DNA of 41,819 nucleotides, from positions 1 to 41,819 of the forward strand of contig DCFX01000085.1 of the NCBI GenBank assembly GCA_002314445.1. Reading direction: 5' to 3'. The notes beneath the pieces are model-generated. The model saw nothing but the letters and a program-made list of their open reading frames with translations. It did no database searches and was not told where the DNA came from. Below, one piece after another: positions 1-8,129 of this stretch; the first letter of the stretch is position 1; every line of letters begins with the position of its first letter. Made by a program: the position numbers and the translations under genes. Origin of the DNA: Treponema sp. UBA1793. GTDB taxonomy: Bacteria > Spirochaetota > Spirochaetia > Treponematales > Treponemataceae.

Positions 1-897
1 CTTAATCAGGCAAATCTGTCCGCACCACAGGGAACGATGCTGTATAAAACAGTCATAGCCTCAGTCGGGCAGTCTAAAGTCATCCGCGGAAAAGAAGACC
101 TGTCGCTGCTGTCAAATGTCTGTCTTTCAGAACTTGATATAAAACGCCGATGGGATACTGTTTTTGTAATGAACAAAACTTCTGACAGTCTGGAATTCAA
201 TGCCGCAGCAGACTGGATTGCACAGGCATACCAGTACAGCAGGAGAACGGTTTCTGTCTGTGCGGGTGCGCTGATACTTGCACGGGCAGGTCTGCTTGCC
301 GGCAGGAAGGCGACGACGCACTGGCGGTATTTTAATGCACTTTCGGAATTATCGCCGACAACGGAAATCGACAGAAATTCCATATTCGTACGGGACGGAA
401 ATATATGGACGTCTGCCGGAGCAAGTTCCGGTTTTGATCTTGCACTGGCACTTGTTGCGGACGATATGGGAAGCGATACGGCAAGAATTGTTGCAAAAGA
501 ACTTGTCATGTATCTGCGGAGGCCGGGCGGTCAGGCCCAGTTCAGCCGGTACCTTGCATCTCAGGCAGATCCTGATACGACAGTCGGAAGGGTTCAAAGC
601 TGGGCGCTGGAACATCTGAACCAGGACTTGAGCGTTGAAGCGCTCGCTGACCATGCAGCCATGAGCCCCCGGAACTTTTTCAGAACCTTTTCCCGGGAAA
701 CGGGTACTACCCCTGCGAGATTTATCGAAGACATCCGCCTTGAAGCAGCGCGCATCCGTCTTGAACAGGGACATGAATCGCTTGATGAAATTGCTTCAGC
801 CTGCGGGCTCGGTTCGGCACTGACGCTGAGAAGAATTTTTGAAAAACAGCTTGGTGTTTCTCCTTCCGACTACCGTCTTCGTTTTGGCATGATTTGA
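1..897 (+). CDS. GlxA/FtrA-type AraC family transcriptional regulator, 5' end outside window
   Basis: The reading frame is open from the first base, so the gene starts upstream and the ATG at 37 is internal. About 298 residues are visible. The N-terminal part is a DJ-1/PfpI (class I amidotransferase-like) domain: the nucleophile-elbow region reads SVCAGALILARAGLL, followed by the ATTHW segment typical of GlxA proteins. The C-terminal ~100 residues are an AraC DNA-binding domain with two helix-turn-helix units (LSVEALADHAAMSPRNFFR, then a second ending GVSPSDYRLRF). Family members usually have about 320 residues, so only some tens of residues are missing. They are cytoplasmic regulators whose amidotransferase-like domain is normally a sensor rather than an enzyme. 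The target is unknown; the next gene, gap, is 65 nt downstream and seems to have its own promoter. Confidence 0.9.
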   Translation, partial: LNQANLSAPQGTMLYKTVIASVGQSKVIRGKEDLSLLSNVCLSELDIKRRWDTVFVMNKTSDSLEFNAAADWIAQAYQYSRRTVSVCAGALILARAGLLAGRKATTHWRYFNALSELSPTTEIDRNSIFVRDGNIWTSAGASSGFDLALALVADDMGSDTARIVAKELVMYLRRPGGQAQFSRYLASQADPDTTVGRVQSWALEHLNQDLSVEALADHAAMSPRNFFRTFSRETGTTPARFIEDIRLEAARIRLEQGHESLDEIASACGLGSALTLRRIFEKQLGVSPSDYRLRFGMI

Positions 898-904
898 TTC
901 CTGA

Positions 905-932
905 TTGTCATTTATGCCATCACCTGTATTCT
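905..932 (+). promoter_or_regulatory. Possible sigma-70 promoter of gap
   Basis: TTGTCA at 905-910 and TATTCT at 927-932 are separated by 16 nt, 30 nt before the gap start codon. Both boxes deviate from consensus, so this is a weak call made from sequence alone. Confidence 0.35.
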
Positions 933-962
933 GTATATTTTGAATAGAAACAGGAGGATACT

Positions 963-1970
963 ATGATTACAATAGGTATTAACGGATTCGGACGTATCGG
1001 CCGGAATTTTCTGCGTGCGGCATGGGGACGTCCTGATATCAAAATTGCAGCTGTCAACGATCTTACCGACAGCGCAACGCTTGCACATCTGCTTAAACAC
1101 GATTCAATTCTCGGAACGTTCGGTTACGATGTAACGTCTGCCCCTGGAGAAATAAAAGTCGGGAACGAATCAATAAAAGTATTCGCCGAAAAAAATCCGG
1201 CGGCCATTCCATGGAAAAAATCCGGTGTCGACCTGGTTATTGAATCGACAGGACGTTTTACGGACAAAGAGTCCGCGGAACTGCATCTTGGCCCGGACGG
1301 CGCAAAACGGGTTATCATATCGGCACCGGCAAAGGGAGACGATCTTACCGTTGTCATGGGTGTGAACGATGCGGCATATGATCCTTCAAAGCACCGCATA
1401 CTAAGCAACGGTTCCTGCACAACGAACGGACTTGCACCTGTCGCTTCCGTCCTGCACGAGACGTTCGGAATAGAATACGGCCTGATGAATACGACACACG
1501 CATATACAAACAGCCAGGTGCTTCACGACCAGCCTGAGAAAAATCTGCGCGGAGCACGGGCAGCGGCACTGTCAATAGTTCCCTACACAAGCGGTGCGGC
1601 AAAAGCGATAGGTAAAGTTATACCTGCCCTCGACGGAAAACTGACAGGATATTCTCTCCGGGTTCCTGTACCAGTTGTATCAATTGTGGATCTGACGGTA
1701 ACACTTGAACGGGATGTAACCGCGGAAGAAGTAAACGCAGCGTTCCGCACAGCTTCTGAAGGACGGTTAAAAGGTATCCTCGGATACAGCGAAGAGCCGC
1801 TTGTTTCTTCCGATTATCAGGGTGATCCCAGGTCATCGATAGTTGATGCCCTTTCGACACTTGTTATAGGAAAGAGAATGGTAAAGGTTCTTGCATGGTA
1901 CGACAATGAGTGGGGATTTTCTAACCGCCTTGTTGACCTTGCAGCGCTTGTAGACAAAAAAGGTATCTGA
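963..1970 (+). CDS. gap: Type I glyceraldehyde-3-phosphate dehydrogenase
   Basis: This enzyme catalyses the NAD-dependent oxidative phosphorylation of glyceraldehyde 3-phosphate to 1,3-bisphosphoglycerate in cytoplasmic glycolysis. The 335-residue length is normal for the family. The N-terminal Rossmann motif reads GINGFGRIGRN (residues ~5-15). The catalytic cysteine lies in NGSCTTN near residue 150, the phosphate-binding region HAYTNSQ follows, and the C-terminal signature WYDNEWGFSNR is intact. The start is fixed by a strong AGGAGG ribosome-binding site just before the ATG. The gene appears monocistronic, ending in a long palindrome four bases after the stop, with the next gene on the opposite strand. 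Confidence 0.98.
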   Translation: MITIGINGFGRIGRNFLRAAWGRPDIKIAAVNDLTDSATLAHLLKHDSILGTFGYDVTSAPGEIKVGNESIKVFAEKNPAAIPWKKSGVDLVIESTGRFTDKESAELHLGPDGAKRVIISAPAKGDDLTVVMGVNDAAYDPSKHRILSNGSCTTNGLAPVASVLHETFGIEYGLMNTTHAYTNSQVLHDQPEKNLRGARAAALSIVPYTSGAAKAIGKVIPALDGKLTGYSLRVPVPVVSIVDLTVTLERDVTAEEVNAAFRTASEGRLKGILGYSEEPLVSSDYQGDPRSSIVDALSTLVIGKRMVKVLAWYDNEWGFSNRLVDLAALVDKKGI

Positions 1971-1973
1971 TGG

Positions 1974-2016
1974 GAAGACTGAGCATTTCCTGCCAGGCAG
2001 GAAATGCTCAGTCTTC
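1974..2016. terminator. Perfect 21-bp-arm palindrome between convergent gap and aminotransferase genes
   Basis: The left arm (1974-1994) and right arm (1996-2016) are exact reverse complements around a single central base at 1995. It sits between two convergent genes, so a bidirectional terminator is the natural reading. It lacks a T tract on the plus strand, and the arms are far longer than a terminator needs. The innermost bases must open to form an RNA loop. It could also be a remnant of a palindromic repeat. Confidence 0.7.
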
Positions 2017-2057
2017 GTTATATAATAGAAGAATTCAACAACAACTGTGTGCCGGTT

Positions 2058-3413
2058 TTATTTCATGCAGTGACGGATTGCCTCTTCATAAATTGCAAAT
2101 CCGGCTTCAAGCTGCGCATCGGTAATAACAAGCGGTGCAAGAAAACGGATGACATTGTTATACGTACCGGCATTTTCCATCAGCAGCCCGTGATATGCCG
2201 CATACTGAATGATATCAGTTACAAGCTGAGGTGCGGGTTCTTTCGTCGTTTTATTCTTAACAAATTCAACGCCGACCATGGCACCAAGTCCGCGTACGTC
2301 TCCGACGCATTCATATTTTTCCTTCCATGAGTTGAAACGCTCCATGCACTTTCTGCCCAGTTCGTTCGAACGCTCAATAAGATGTTCTTCATCAATCACT
2401 TCGAGCACTTTCAGACCTGCCGCACATGCAAGCGCATTGCCGCCGTAAGTTCCGCCTATAACGCCGCCCGGAACAGAATCCATAATTTCGTCGCGCGCTA
2501 TGACCGCACTGAGGGGAACGCCGCCGGCAATTGATTTTGCTGTTGCAACGATGTCCGGTTCGCAGCCGGCATCTTTCCAGTATTCGGAAGCGAACAACTT
2601 TCCGGTACGTGCAAATCCTGACTGCACTTCATCGGCAATGAGCAGAATACCGTTTTCATCGCATATTTTCCGGATTGCCTTTACATATTCAACCGGAGCG
2701 GGAATAAATCCGCCTTCGCCCTGCAGCGGTTCCATAACAACTGCAGCGACATACTGTGCGGGTGAACACTCTTCAAACACACTGGTAAATTTTTTAACAT
2801 AATAGGCAATCGCCTTATCGTCCGGCATTCCGTCAGGCTTCCGGTACAGATTCGGAAATTCGGCGCGGTAAATTCCGTCGGGGAACGGCCCCTGTCCGAC
2901 TGCATACGCTTTTTTCGACGTCATTGTCATAGTAAGCAGCGTGCGGCCGTGAAAGGCTCCCGACATAACAATAATATTCGGACGCTTCGTATAGGAACGC
3001 GCGATTTTTACTGCATTTTCATCAGCTTCTGCACCGCTGTTTGCAAACATCACTTTATTATGTGTACCGCGGACAGGAACCCTTGCACCCAGTTTTTCTG
3101 CAAGTTCGACATATCCTTCATGCGTAACTACATTAAACATACCGTGGAAATACCGTTCTGCCTGGTGCTGAACAGCTTTCACCAGAGAGGGATGTGCATG
3201 GCCGACATTCAAAACACCCACACCTCCGACCCAGTCGAGAAAAATATTTCCGTCGACATCCTGTATGACTGCACCTGCAGCTTTATCTATGACACACGGG
3301 TAGACACAGCGTATTGCATTGGGGACAACGGCCTGCCGGCGTTTCAGTATTGCCCCGGCTTTTGGTCCCGGCAGTTTTTCAGTAATAATTTTCGGTAATT
3401 CATCTTTAAGCAT
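2058..3413 (-). CDS. Class III PLP-dependent aminotransferase, GabT-like
   Basis: This is a fold-type I, class III aminotransferase that likely moves an omega-amino group (4-aminobutyrate, ornithine or similar) to 2-oxoglutarate. Recognisable blocks are the substrate-entry region GHAHPSLVKAVQHQAE, the PLP phosphate-binding stretch ANSGAEADENAVKIAR, the cofactor aspartate in IADEVQSGFARTGKLFA, and the Schiff-base lysine in VATAKSIAGGVPLSAV. The ATG at 3413 is preferred because a CTCC-complementary AGGAGG lies just upstream; the frame opens to 3488, but those extra residues are cysteine-rich and unlike the family. That gives 451 residues. It diverges from a PucR-type regulator, which probably controls it. 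Substrate specificity cannot be read from sequence alone. Confidence 0.9.
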   Translation of the reverse strand: MLKDELPKIITEKLPGPKAGAILKRRQAVVPNAIRCVYPCVIDKAAGAVIQDVDGNIFLDWVGGVGVLNVGHAHPSLVKAVQHQAERYFHGMFNVVTHEGYVELAEKLGARVPVRGTHNKVMFANSGAEADENAVKIARSYTKRPNIIVMSGAFHGRTLLTMTMTSKKAYAVGQGPFPDGIYRAEFPNLYRKPDGMPDDKAIAYYVKKFTSVFEECSPAQYVAAVVMEPLQGEGGFIPAPVEYVKAIRKICDENGILLIADEVQSGFARTGKLFASEYWKDAGCEPDIVATAKSIAGGVPLSAVIARDEIMDSVPGGVIGGTYGGNALACAAGLKVLEVIDEEHLIERSNELGRKCMERFNSWKEKYECVGDVRGLGAMVGVEFVKNKTTKEPAPQLVTDIIQYAAYHGLLMENAGTYNNVIRFLAPLVITDAQLEAGFAIYEEAIRHCMK

Positions 3414-3460
3414 TGCAACGCCTCCTGAAAAGTATGCAAAATTACAACACGATTGTATCT

Positions 3461-3532
3461 TAGCACATTCACAGCTATAATAGAGCACATATCTGCATAA
3501 ATATTTGCCACTATTTTGTGCTTATAGCACAA
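3461..3532. promoter_or_regulatory. Candidate operator cluster in the aminotransferase/PucR divergent region
   Basis: The 140-nt divergent intergenic region contains an inverted repeat TTGTGC-N5-GCACAA at 3516-3532. Two further AGCACA words lie at 3462-3467 and 3484-3489. Their position between a PucR-type regulator and its divergent neighbour suggests regulator binding sites. This is inferred from position and repetition only. Confidence 0.4.
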
Positions 3533-3553
3533 CAAAAAAGGAGACTGTACCAT

Positions 3554-4747
3554 ATGGCAATCACACTTCAATCGTTATTCAATTCGACCGCAGACCTGTA
3601 CAGGCTCAGGCTGCTTGCAGGCAGAAAGGGAATGGCGCATCCCGTCAGCTGGATGTACTACACGGAAGATACAAGTACCATCAACTTTATCCGCGGCGGA
3701 GAACTTGCGCTTACGACAGGCATGAATATTGAACGGGCAAAGCTGAACGGTAAAACGAACGGGGACGAGGCGGAGTCAGGATACCTGGAGCAGCTTATTA
3801 CCTGCCTGCATGATCTTGATGCGGCGGGACTTATTATAAACACGGGAAGATACATTATCGAAATACCTGAGGAAATAAAGCAGTTGTGCAACACGCTCAA
3901 TTTCCCGCTCTTTTCAATGCCGTGGGAAATTCATCTGGTAGACATCATGGAGGATTACGGAAACCGCATAGTCGGAGAACGGCAAAAACGTAAAACGATT
4001 GCGGAATCGTTTTATAATGCGCTGTTCAATCCGCGGAAATTCGACGAGGCGGACCTTACCGACACGAATTTTGACAAGGCATATTCATATGGTATTGTAC
4101 TGCTTGAACTTCCCGACGAGCTTTTCAGAAAAGATGATGAAGAACTGTCCCGATATATCGACTATTCTTTTAATGCCAGATTTGATTTCCCGCAGACGCA
4201 GTTCTGCTGGTTTGTTCATGATCATAAAATTGTATACGTTTTCCACGACAATCCTGAACCTCAGGGAGCGGCAATAAGCAGGGCGGCGGCAAACGACAGA
4301 TACTTCAGCAGGATGAAGACCGGCGTTTCAGCCGCATGTTCCGCGGTCTCAGGCCTTCAGCACGAATATGATCATGCCGTTCTCGCGCTGCGCTTCTGCC
4401 CGCAGCATGCATTGCTGTCCAACTACCGGAATCTCGGCATATTCAAACTGCTTTCCGAAGTCGGCGACAGGAATATACTTGAGCAGTATTACGATGAGAC
4501 ACTTGGAAAACTTTCAGAACTGAGCATTGATAAACGTACAGATTATTTAAAAACACTGAAATTATACATCCAGAACGACGGCAGAGTAGCAGCTGCGGCT
4601 GCAGAAAATTCCACGCACAGAAACACGGTGAACTACAGAATCCGCAGAATAAGGGAAATACTCGGAACGGATTTAAATGACGCAGACAGCCGTTACCGTA
4701 TGCAGACGGCGCTGTATATACGCGAACTGCTCGACAAAACAAAATAA
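3554..4747 (+). CDS. PucR family transcriptional regulator
   Basis: This is a cytoplasmic regulator of 397 residues. The N-terminal ~120 residues resemble the PucR ligand-sensing domain (LRLLAGRKGMAHPVSWMY..., with GELALTTG near residue 50). A middle domain of ~150 residues follows. The C-terminal end carries the PucR/CdaR helix-turn-helix: a long-helix region LKLYIQNDGRVAAAAAEN followed by STHRNTVNYRIRRIREILG. The ATG at 3554 has an AAGGAG about ten bases upstream, whereas the upstream in-frame start (3518) overlaps the inverted repeat in the promoter region. Family members control purine, amino acid or GABA catabolism, and divergent orientation to a GabT-like gene points to that aminotransferase as its target. 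Confidence 0.88.
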   Translation: MAITLQSLFNSTADLYRLRLLAGRKGMAHPVSWMYYTEDTSTINFIRGGELALTTGMNIERAKLNGKTNGDEAESGYLEQLITCLHDLDAAGLIINTGRYIIEIPEEIKQLCNTLNFPLFSMPWEIHLVDIMEDYGNRIVGERQKRKTIAESFYNALFNPRKFDEADLTDTNFDKAYSYGIVLLELPDELFRKDDEELSRYIDYSFNARFDFPQTQFCWFVHDHKIVYVFHDNPEPQGAAISRAAANDRYFSRMKTGVSAACSAVSGLQHEYDHAVLALRFCPQHALLSNYRNLGIFKLLSEVGDRNILEQYYDETLGKLSELSIDKRTDYLKTLKLYIQNDGRVAAAAAENSTHRNTVNYRIRRIREILGTDLNDADSRYRMQTALYIRELLDKTK

Positions 4748-4828
4748 ATTTTTCAAAATACGGAAAGGATATATAAGTACATTAATTATTAAATGAGGCT
4801 GATTTCTGATAAATATTTTTACTGACGC

Positions 4829-4857
4829 TTGACACTTTAAAATTATTCCGCTATGGT
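4829..4857 (+). promoter_or_regulatory. Strong sigma-70 promoter of the amino acid ABC operon
   Basis: A perfect TTGACA at 4829-4834 and TATGGT at 4852-4857 are separated by 17 nt. Transcription should begin near 4864, only about 20 nt before the terminator hairpin at 4885. Confidence 0.7.
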
Positions 4858-4884
4858 GAGTCCATATTTCAGATTCAGCAAGAC

Positions 4885-4939
4885 AAAGACGTCGTTCAAA
4901 TGCCTGAGAAGGCTTTTGAACGACGTCTTTTTTTGTTTT
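4885..4939 (+). terminator. Intrinsic terminator in the leader of the amino acid ABC operon
   Basis: Exact 16-bp arms lie at 4885-4900 and 4915-4930, with an inner GCC/GGC pairing, and the 3' arm runs into a T-rich tract to 4939. It is a textbook intrinsic terminator. It could end read-through from the PucR gene, but it also lies downstream of the only good promoter for the next gene, 27 nt before that gene's start codon. It may therefore act as an attenuator. Confidence 0.85.
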
Positions 4940-4965
4940 TCAAAGGAAATGCAGGAGGTATCGTT

Positions 4966-5886
4966 ATGAAAAAAAATTATGTAGTACTGTTTGTACTGTC
5001 CATCTGCGCCGCAGCTGTATTTACAATGTCATGCAGTAAAAAAACAGAAGCAAAACCGGCCGCCGCGGAAAGCGCGCCGGATGGTGCAAGCCTGTTCCTT
5101 CAGCAGCTGCGTAAAAACGGCGTGCTGAAGGTAGGCTCTTCAGGAGACTCTCCGTTTGCGTACATCGACCAGAAAACAGGAAGTTTCGACGGTGTTGATG
5201 CGGAAATCATTAAGGAAGTTGCCAAGCGACTCGGTATCGCCAAGGTAGATATGGCACTTATTCCGTTCAGCGAACTTATTCTGAATCTTAACAGCGGCAA
5301 CATAGATATTATTGCCGATTGTATGTATACACGCGCCGACAGAGGCGAAAAAGTATACTTCGGCGATATCTGGTATACGCAGGGCGGCGGACTGCTTGCG
5401 AGTGAAAAGAGCCCTGTAAACGGCCAGACTACCTTTGATCCGAAAACAACCAGAGTCGGATATACAGAAGGTACGGCATGGCAGTATGTCGTGCAGGGAT
5501 GGCAGAAAGACGGCCTTATCAAAGAGGCTGTGGGAACAGGAGACCAGAGTGAATCGATTGTTGCGCTCCAGTACGGCAAAATAGATGCATTCCTCACCGA
5601 CAGCACCGTTATTGAAAGTCTCTTCGCCAATTCACCCGATACGCTCAAAGGCCTGAAACTCTGCACAGAATATAAAGATGTTCCGGAAACAATAGGACGT
5701 ATCGCTCCTGCAGTTTCTTTCGATCACATTGCGTTCATGAAGGAAATAAACAATGTCATGATAACGCTCCGCGACGAAGGTTTCATCGACGAAGTATTCA
5801 AAAAATACGGGCTTGATCCGAAACTGCATACAATTACGAATGATCCGGCACAGCGTGTGTGTACAATAAACAGCCGTGATAACTAG
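4966..5886 (+). CDS. Polar amino acid ABC transporter substrate-binding lipoprotein
   Basis: This is a periplasmic solute-binding protein (SBP_bac_3 family) anchored in the inner membrane by a lipid. Residues 1-23 form a lipoprotein signal peptide ending in the lipobox TMSC. The mature protein starts with a short charged/Ala linker. The binding domain opens with LRKNGVLKVGSSGDSPFAYI and continues with FDGVDAEIIKEVAKRLG and LNSGNIDIIADCMYTRADRG, the usual two-lobe signature of this family. The ATG at 4966 follows GGAGG; longer upstream starts lie inside the terminator hairpin. At 306 residues it is slightly longer than average. It heads an operon with the ATPase and permease. The ligand is probably a polar amino acid or an ectoine-like compound, but the sequence does not fix it. 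Confidence 0.92.
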   Translation: MKKNYVVLFVLSICAAAVFTMSCSKKTEAKPAAAESAPDGASLFLQQLRKNGVLKVGSSGDSPFAYIDQKTGSFDGVDAEIIKEVAKRLGIAKVDMALIPFSELILNLNSGNIDIIADCMYTRADRGEKVYFGDIWYTQGGGLLASEKSPVNGQTTFDPKTTRVGYTEGTAWQYVVQGWQKDGLIKEAVGTGDQSESIVALQYGKIDAFLTDSTVIESLFANSPDTLKGLKLCTEYKDVPETIGRIAPAVSFDHIAFMKEINNVMITLRDEGFIDEVFKKYGLDPKLHTITNDPAQRVCTINSRDN

Positions 5887-5901
5887 TCTGTAAAATAAAC
5901 A

Positions 5902-5929
5902 GCTGCATCCTCCGGCCGGATGATGCAGC
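5902..5929 (+). promoter_or_regulatory. Intercistronic stem-loop after the binding-protein gene
   Basis: Two 14-nt arms (5902-5915 and 5916-5929) pair with a single mismatch and no T tract follows. Such stem-loops after binding-protein genes commonly protect the upstream mRNA segment, raising binding protein levels over ATPase and permease. Function is inferred from position. Confidence 0.55.
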
Positions 5930-5943
5930 AAGTGAGGTGTGCT

Positions 5944-6678
5944 ATGGGGTTACTTGAAGTACGGAATCTTAAAAAAAATTTCGGCGAACTTAATGTACTT
6001 CAGAATATAAATATCGATATTTCAAAAGGTGAAGTTCTTGTCGTTATAGGACCGTCGGGGAGCGGAAAAAGCACATTGCTCCGCTGTATGAATCTGCTTG
6101 TCGAACCGAACAGCGGGACTATCACATATAAAGGCCAGAACATACTTGCAAAGAAATTTAATGTCCCTGAATACAGACAGCAGGTCGGTATGTGTTTCCA
6201 GCGCTTCAATTTATTTCCCTTCATGACGGTGCTCGATAATGTAACATTTGCCCCCCGCAGTCTTCTTCATCAGAAAAAGCAGGAAGCGGAAGAGAAAGGA
6301 TACGAAATGCTCCGGAAAGTCGGGATGGAATCAAAAGCGTCGGTCTATCCGGGAACGTTAAGCGGCGGACAGCAGCAGCGTGTCGCTATTGCCCGCACGC
6401 TTGCGATGAATCCGGAAATAATACTCTTTGATGAACCGACGAGCGCCCTTGATCCCGAACTTGTCGGAGAAGTACTGAACGTCATGAAGGCACTGGCTAC
6501 AGACGGCATGACGATGGCCGTCGTCACACATGAAATGCAGTTTGCCCGTGACGTAGCTGACCGGGTTGTCTTTATGGACGGCGGATATATCGTCGAAGAC
6601 AGTTCTCCTGAAGAAATGTTTACAGCACCGAAAAACGAACGGACAAGGACTTTCCTTTCCCGCATTCTTAACAAATAG
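5944..6678 (+). CDS. Polar amino acid ABC transporter ATPase (GlnQ-like)
   Basis: This cytoplasmic ATPase powers the adjacent permease. In order: Walker A GPSGSGKS (residues ~37-44), Q-loop region VGMCFQRFNLFPFMTVLDNV, ABC signature LSGGQQQRVAIARTLAMNP, Walker B IILFDEPTSALDPE, and the H-loop VVTHEMQFARDVADRV. These are the GlnQ/HisP pattern typical of polar amino acid importers. The protein has 244 residues from the ATG at 5944, which has a GAGG ribosome-binding site; an upstream in-frame ATG at 5920 lies inside the intercistronic stem-loop. The permease gene starts 15 nt after the stop, so the two are co-transcribed. Confidence 0.95.
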   Translation: MGLLEVRNLKKNFGELNVLQNINIDISKGEVLVVIGPSGSGKSTLLRCMNLLVEPNSGTITYKGQNILAKKFNVPEYRQQVGMCFQRFNLFPFMTVLDNVTFAPRSLLHQKKQEAEEKGYEMLRKVGMESKASVYPGTLSGGQQQRVAIARTLAMNPEIILFDEPTSALDPELVGEVLNVMKALATDGMTMAVVTHEMQFARDVADRVVFMDGGYIVEDSSPEEMFTAPKNERTRTFLSRILNK

Positions 6679-6693
6679 CAGGAGGTTGCTGCC

Positions 6694-7410
6694 ATGAATG
6701 TACTGCAGAATTTAAATTGGTCGAAAGCGTTTACCGAACTCCTCCCGAAATTAGTCGGGAATGCGCTTTTTATTGTTGTTTTTGCAACTATTTTCGGTTT
6801 TATTATCGGAATCCTGTTCGGCTTTATGCTTGCAATAGCACGTGTTTCAAAAAATAAAATATTGACGCGGGTTGTCATTCTTTTTCAGGAACTTATACGC
6901 GGTACGCCGCTTCTTGTCCAGCTTGTCTATATGTATTATGTCGTACCGCTGCTCATAGAGCTTGTTGCAGAACTTCTCGGATTCCATGGATTCAAACTCA
7001 ACATGACAAGCCTCATCGCAGGCACCCTCGGACTCGGCATAAATTACGGTACATATATTTCAGAAGTCATCAGAGGTGCGATTGTGGCGGTTGATTCAGG
7101 CCAGATGGAAGCAGCCCTCGCGCTCGGTTTTACTCCGCGCCAATCCCTTATGCGCGTCGTTGTACCGCAGGCATTAAGCAGTTCCATACCGGTCTTCGGA
7201 AATTACCTCGTCATGCTTGTAAAGGATACGTCTCTTATGGCCTACATTACGGTACCGGAATTTCTTCTTACGACAAAAGCATATTGCACTCAGACTTTTC
7301 TTACGATAGAATCATATACGATTCTTGCAATTGTCTATCTGGTTATCTGTATTCCCCTTGGTATTCTTACGAAATTTATCGAACGAAGATGCAACCAGAG
7401 TAAACGGTAG
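6694..7410 (+). CDS. Polar amino acid ABC transporter permease
   Basis: This integral inner-membrane permease of the HisMQ/GlnP family has 238 residues. The N-terminal segment LPKLVGNALFIVVFATIFG begins the first transmembrane helix. The cytoplasmic EAA loop that docks on the ATPase reads EAALALGFTPRQSLMRVVVPQA (middle residues 150-170), with the preceding YISEVIRGAI typical of amino acid permeases. Further hydrophobic segments occur at ~60-85 and 205-225. An AGGAGG ribosome-binding site lies before the ATG. Only one permease gene is present, so the channel is probably a homodimer. Confidence 0.94.
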   Translation: MNVLQNLNWSKAFTELLPKLVGNALFIVVFATIFGFIIGILFGFMLAIARVSKNKILTRVVILFQELIRGTPLLVQLVYMYYVVPLLIELVAELLGFHGFKLNMTSLIAGTLGLGINYGTYISEVIRGAIVAVDSGQMEAALALGFTPRQSLMRVVVPQALSSSIPVFGNYLVMLVKDTSLMAYITVPEFLLTTKAYCTQTFLTIESYTILAIVYLVICIPLGILTKFIERRCNQSKR

Positions 7411-7437
7411 CAGCGCATATTTACAGGAGAATGACAC

Positions 7438-8010
7438 ATGAAAAAAATCGTAATTACACTCGGCCGTGAATTCGGCTGTAATGCACGTGAAATAGGCCGC
7501 CAACTCGCAGCCAAGCTCGGAGTAACATTCTACGACCATGAACTTGTAAACCGGGCTGCGCTTCGTGCCGGGATTTCAAACGAGATCGTCCAAACCGGGG
7601 ACGATTTCGATTACGGTATGGACAAAAGTTTTTATACAGAAAAAGCAATTGAGGCGCAGGGATATGTTATCCGCGATATAGCAAATCATGAATCCTGCGT
7701 CATGCTCGGACGATGTTCCGATTTTTTCCTTTCGGAATTTCCTTCAGTCCTGAATATTTTCGTCTATGCACCGCTTTCATTCCGTATAAATCATATCGCA
7801 GAAGCATATAACCTTGACAAAAAAGCAGCCGAAAAACTTATTGCAAAAATAGACTCAAAACGGCACAGCTACTACAGATATGTCACGGGACGTGACCGCG
7901 GCGACCGCCACGGACGCAACCTCATGATAGATGTAGAAAAATTCGGAATTCCGGGAACGGTAGAACTCATTTACCAGGCATGTACCCAGCTTGGTTTTAT
8001 TTCGGAATAA
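7438..8010 (+). CDS. Cytidylate kinase-like family protein
   Basis: The 190-residue protein matches the cytidylate kinase-like family (Cytidylate_kin2 type). It opens with ITLGREFGCNAREIGRQLAAKLG, where a diverged P-loop replaces the usual GxxGxGKS, followed by FYDHELVNRAA. The central VMLGRCSDFFL resembles the family's core strand, and the end carries an arginine-rich lid (YYRYVTGRDRGDRHG). Family members are small P-loop proteins of mostly unproven substrate. It starts 27 nt after the permease with a good AGGAG site and ends the operon. The link with amino acid uptake is unexplained. Confidence 0.82.
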   Translation: MKKIVITLGREFGCNAREIGRQLAAKLGVTFYDHELVNRAALRAGISNEIVQTGDDFDYGMDKSFYTEKAIEAQGYVIRDIANHESCVMLGRCSDFFLSEFPSVLNIFVYAPLSFRINHIAEAYNLDKKAAEKLIAKIDSKRHSYYRYVTGRDRGDRHGRNLMIDVEKFGIPGTVELIYQACTQLGFISE

Positions 8011-8073
8011 ATTAACGGCTACCCGAAATTCCAGGTGCATTGATTTTTTTGCAGTACATCACATATTATGGTT

Positions 8074-8107
8074 ACCTCTAAAAACTTCAGTTTTTAGAGG
8101 TGCCCTT
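8074..8107 (-). repeat. 34-nt palindromic element, copy 1 (3' end of transporter operon)
   Basis: 13-bp arms (8074-8086 and 8089-8101) flank a 2-nt centre, and six more bases (to 8107) are shared with the copy at 11879-11912. The two copies are exact over 34 nt in opposite DNA orientation. Here it lies 22 nt beyond the stop of the minus-strand binding-protein gene and also 63 nt beyond the plus-strand kinase-like gene, so it may act as a terminator for convergent transcripts, though no clear T tract follows on either strand. Confidence 0.85.
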
Positions 8108-8129
8108 ATGTAATATTTATAAGTGTATG

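Noticed and set aside
2004..2330. 108-codon plus-strand frame after gap
   Set aside because: It overlaps the aminotransferase gene antisense and has no ribosome-binding site.
4840..4966. Amino acid riboswitch before the binding-protein gene
   Set aside because: Only about 20 nt separate the predicted transcript start from the terminator stem, too little for a known aptamer.
5100..5666. 188-codon minus-strand frame in the binding-protein gene
   Set aside because: Antisense shadow of a well-supported lipoprotein gene.
8045..8072. Possible fifth copy of the promoter/operator element
   Set aside because: It ends in TTATGG and contains TTGCA, but lacks TGCAAT and GCAA in register and has no gene in the right place.
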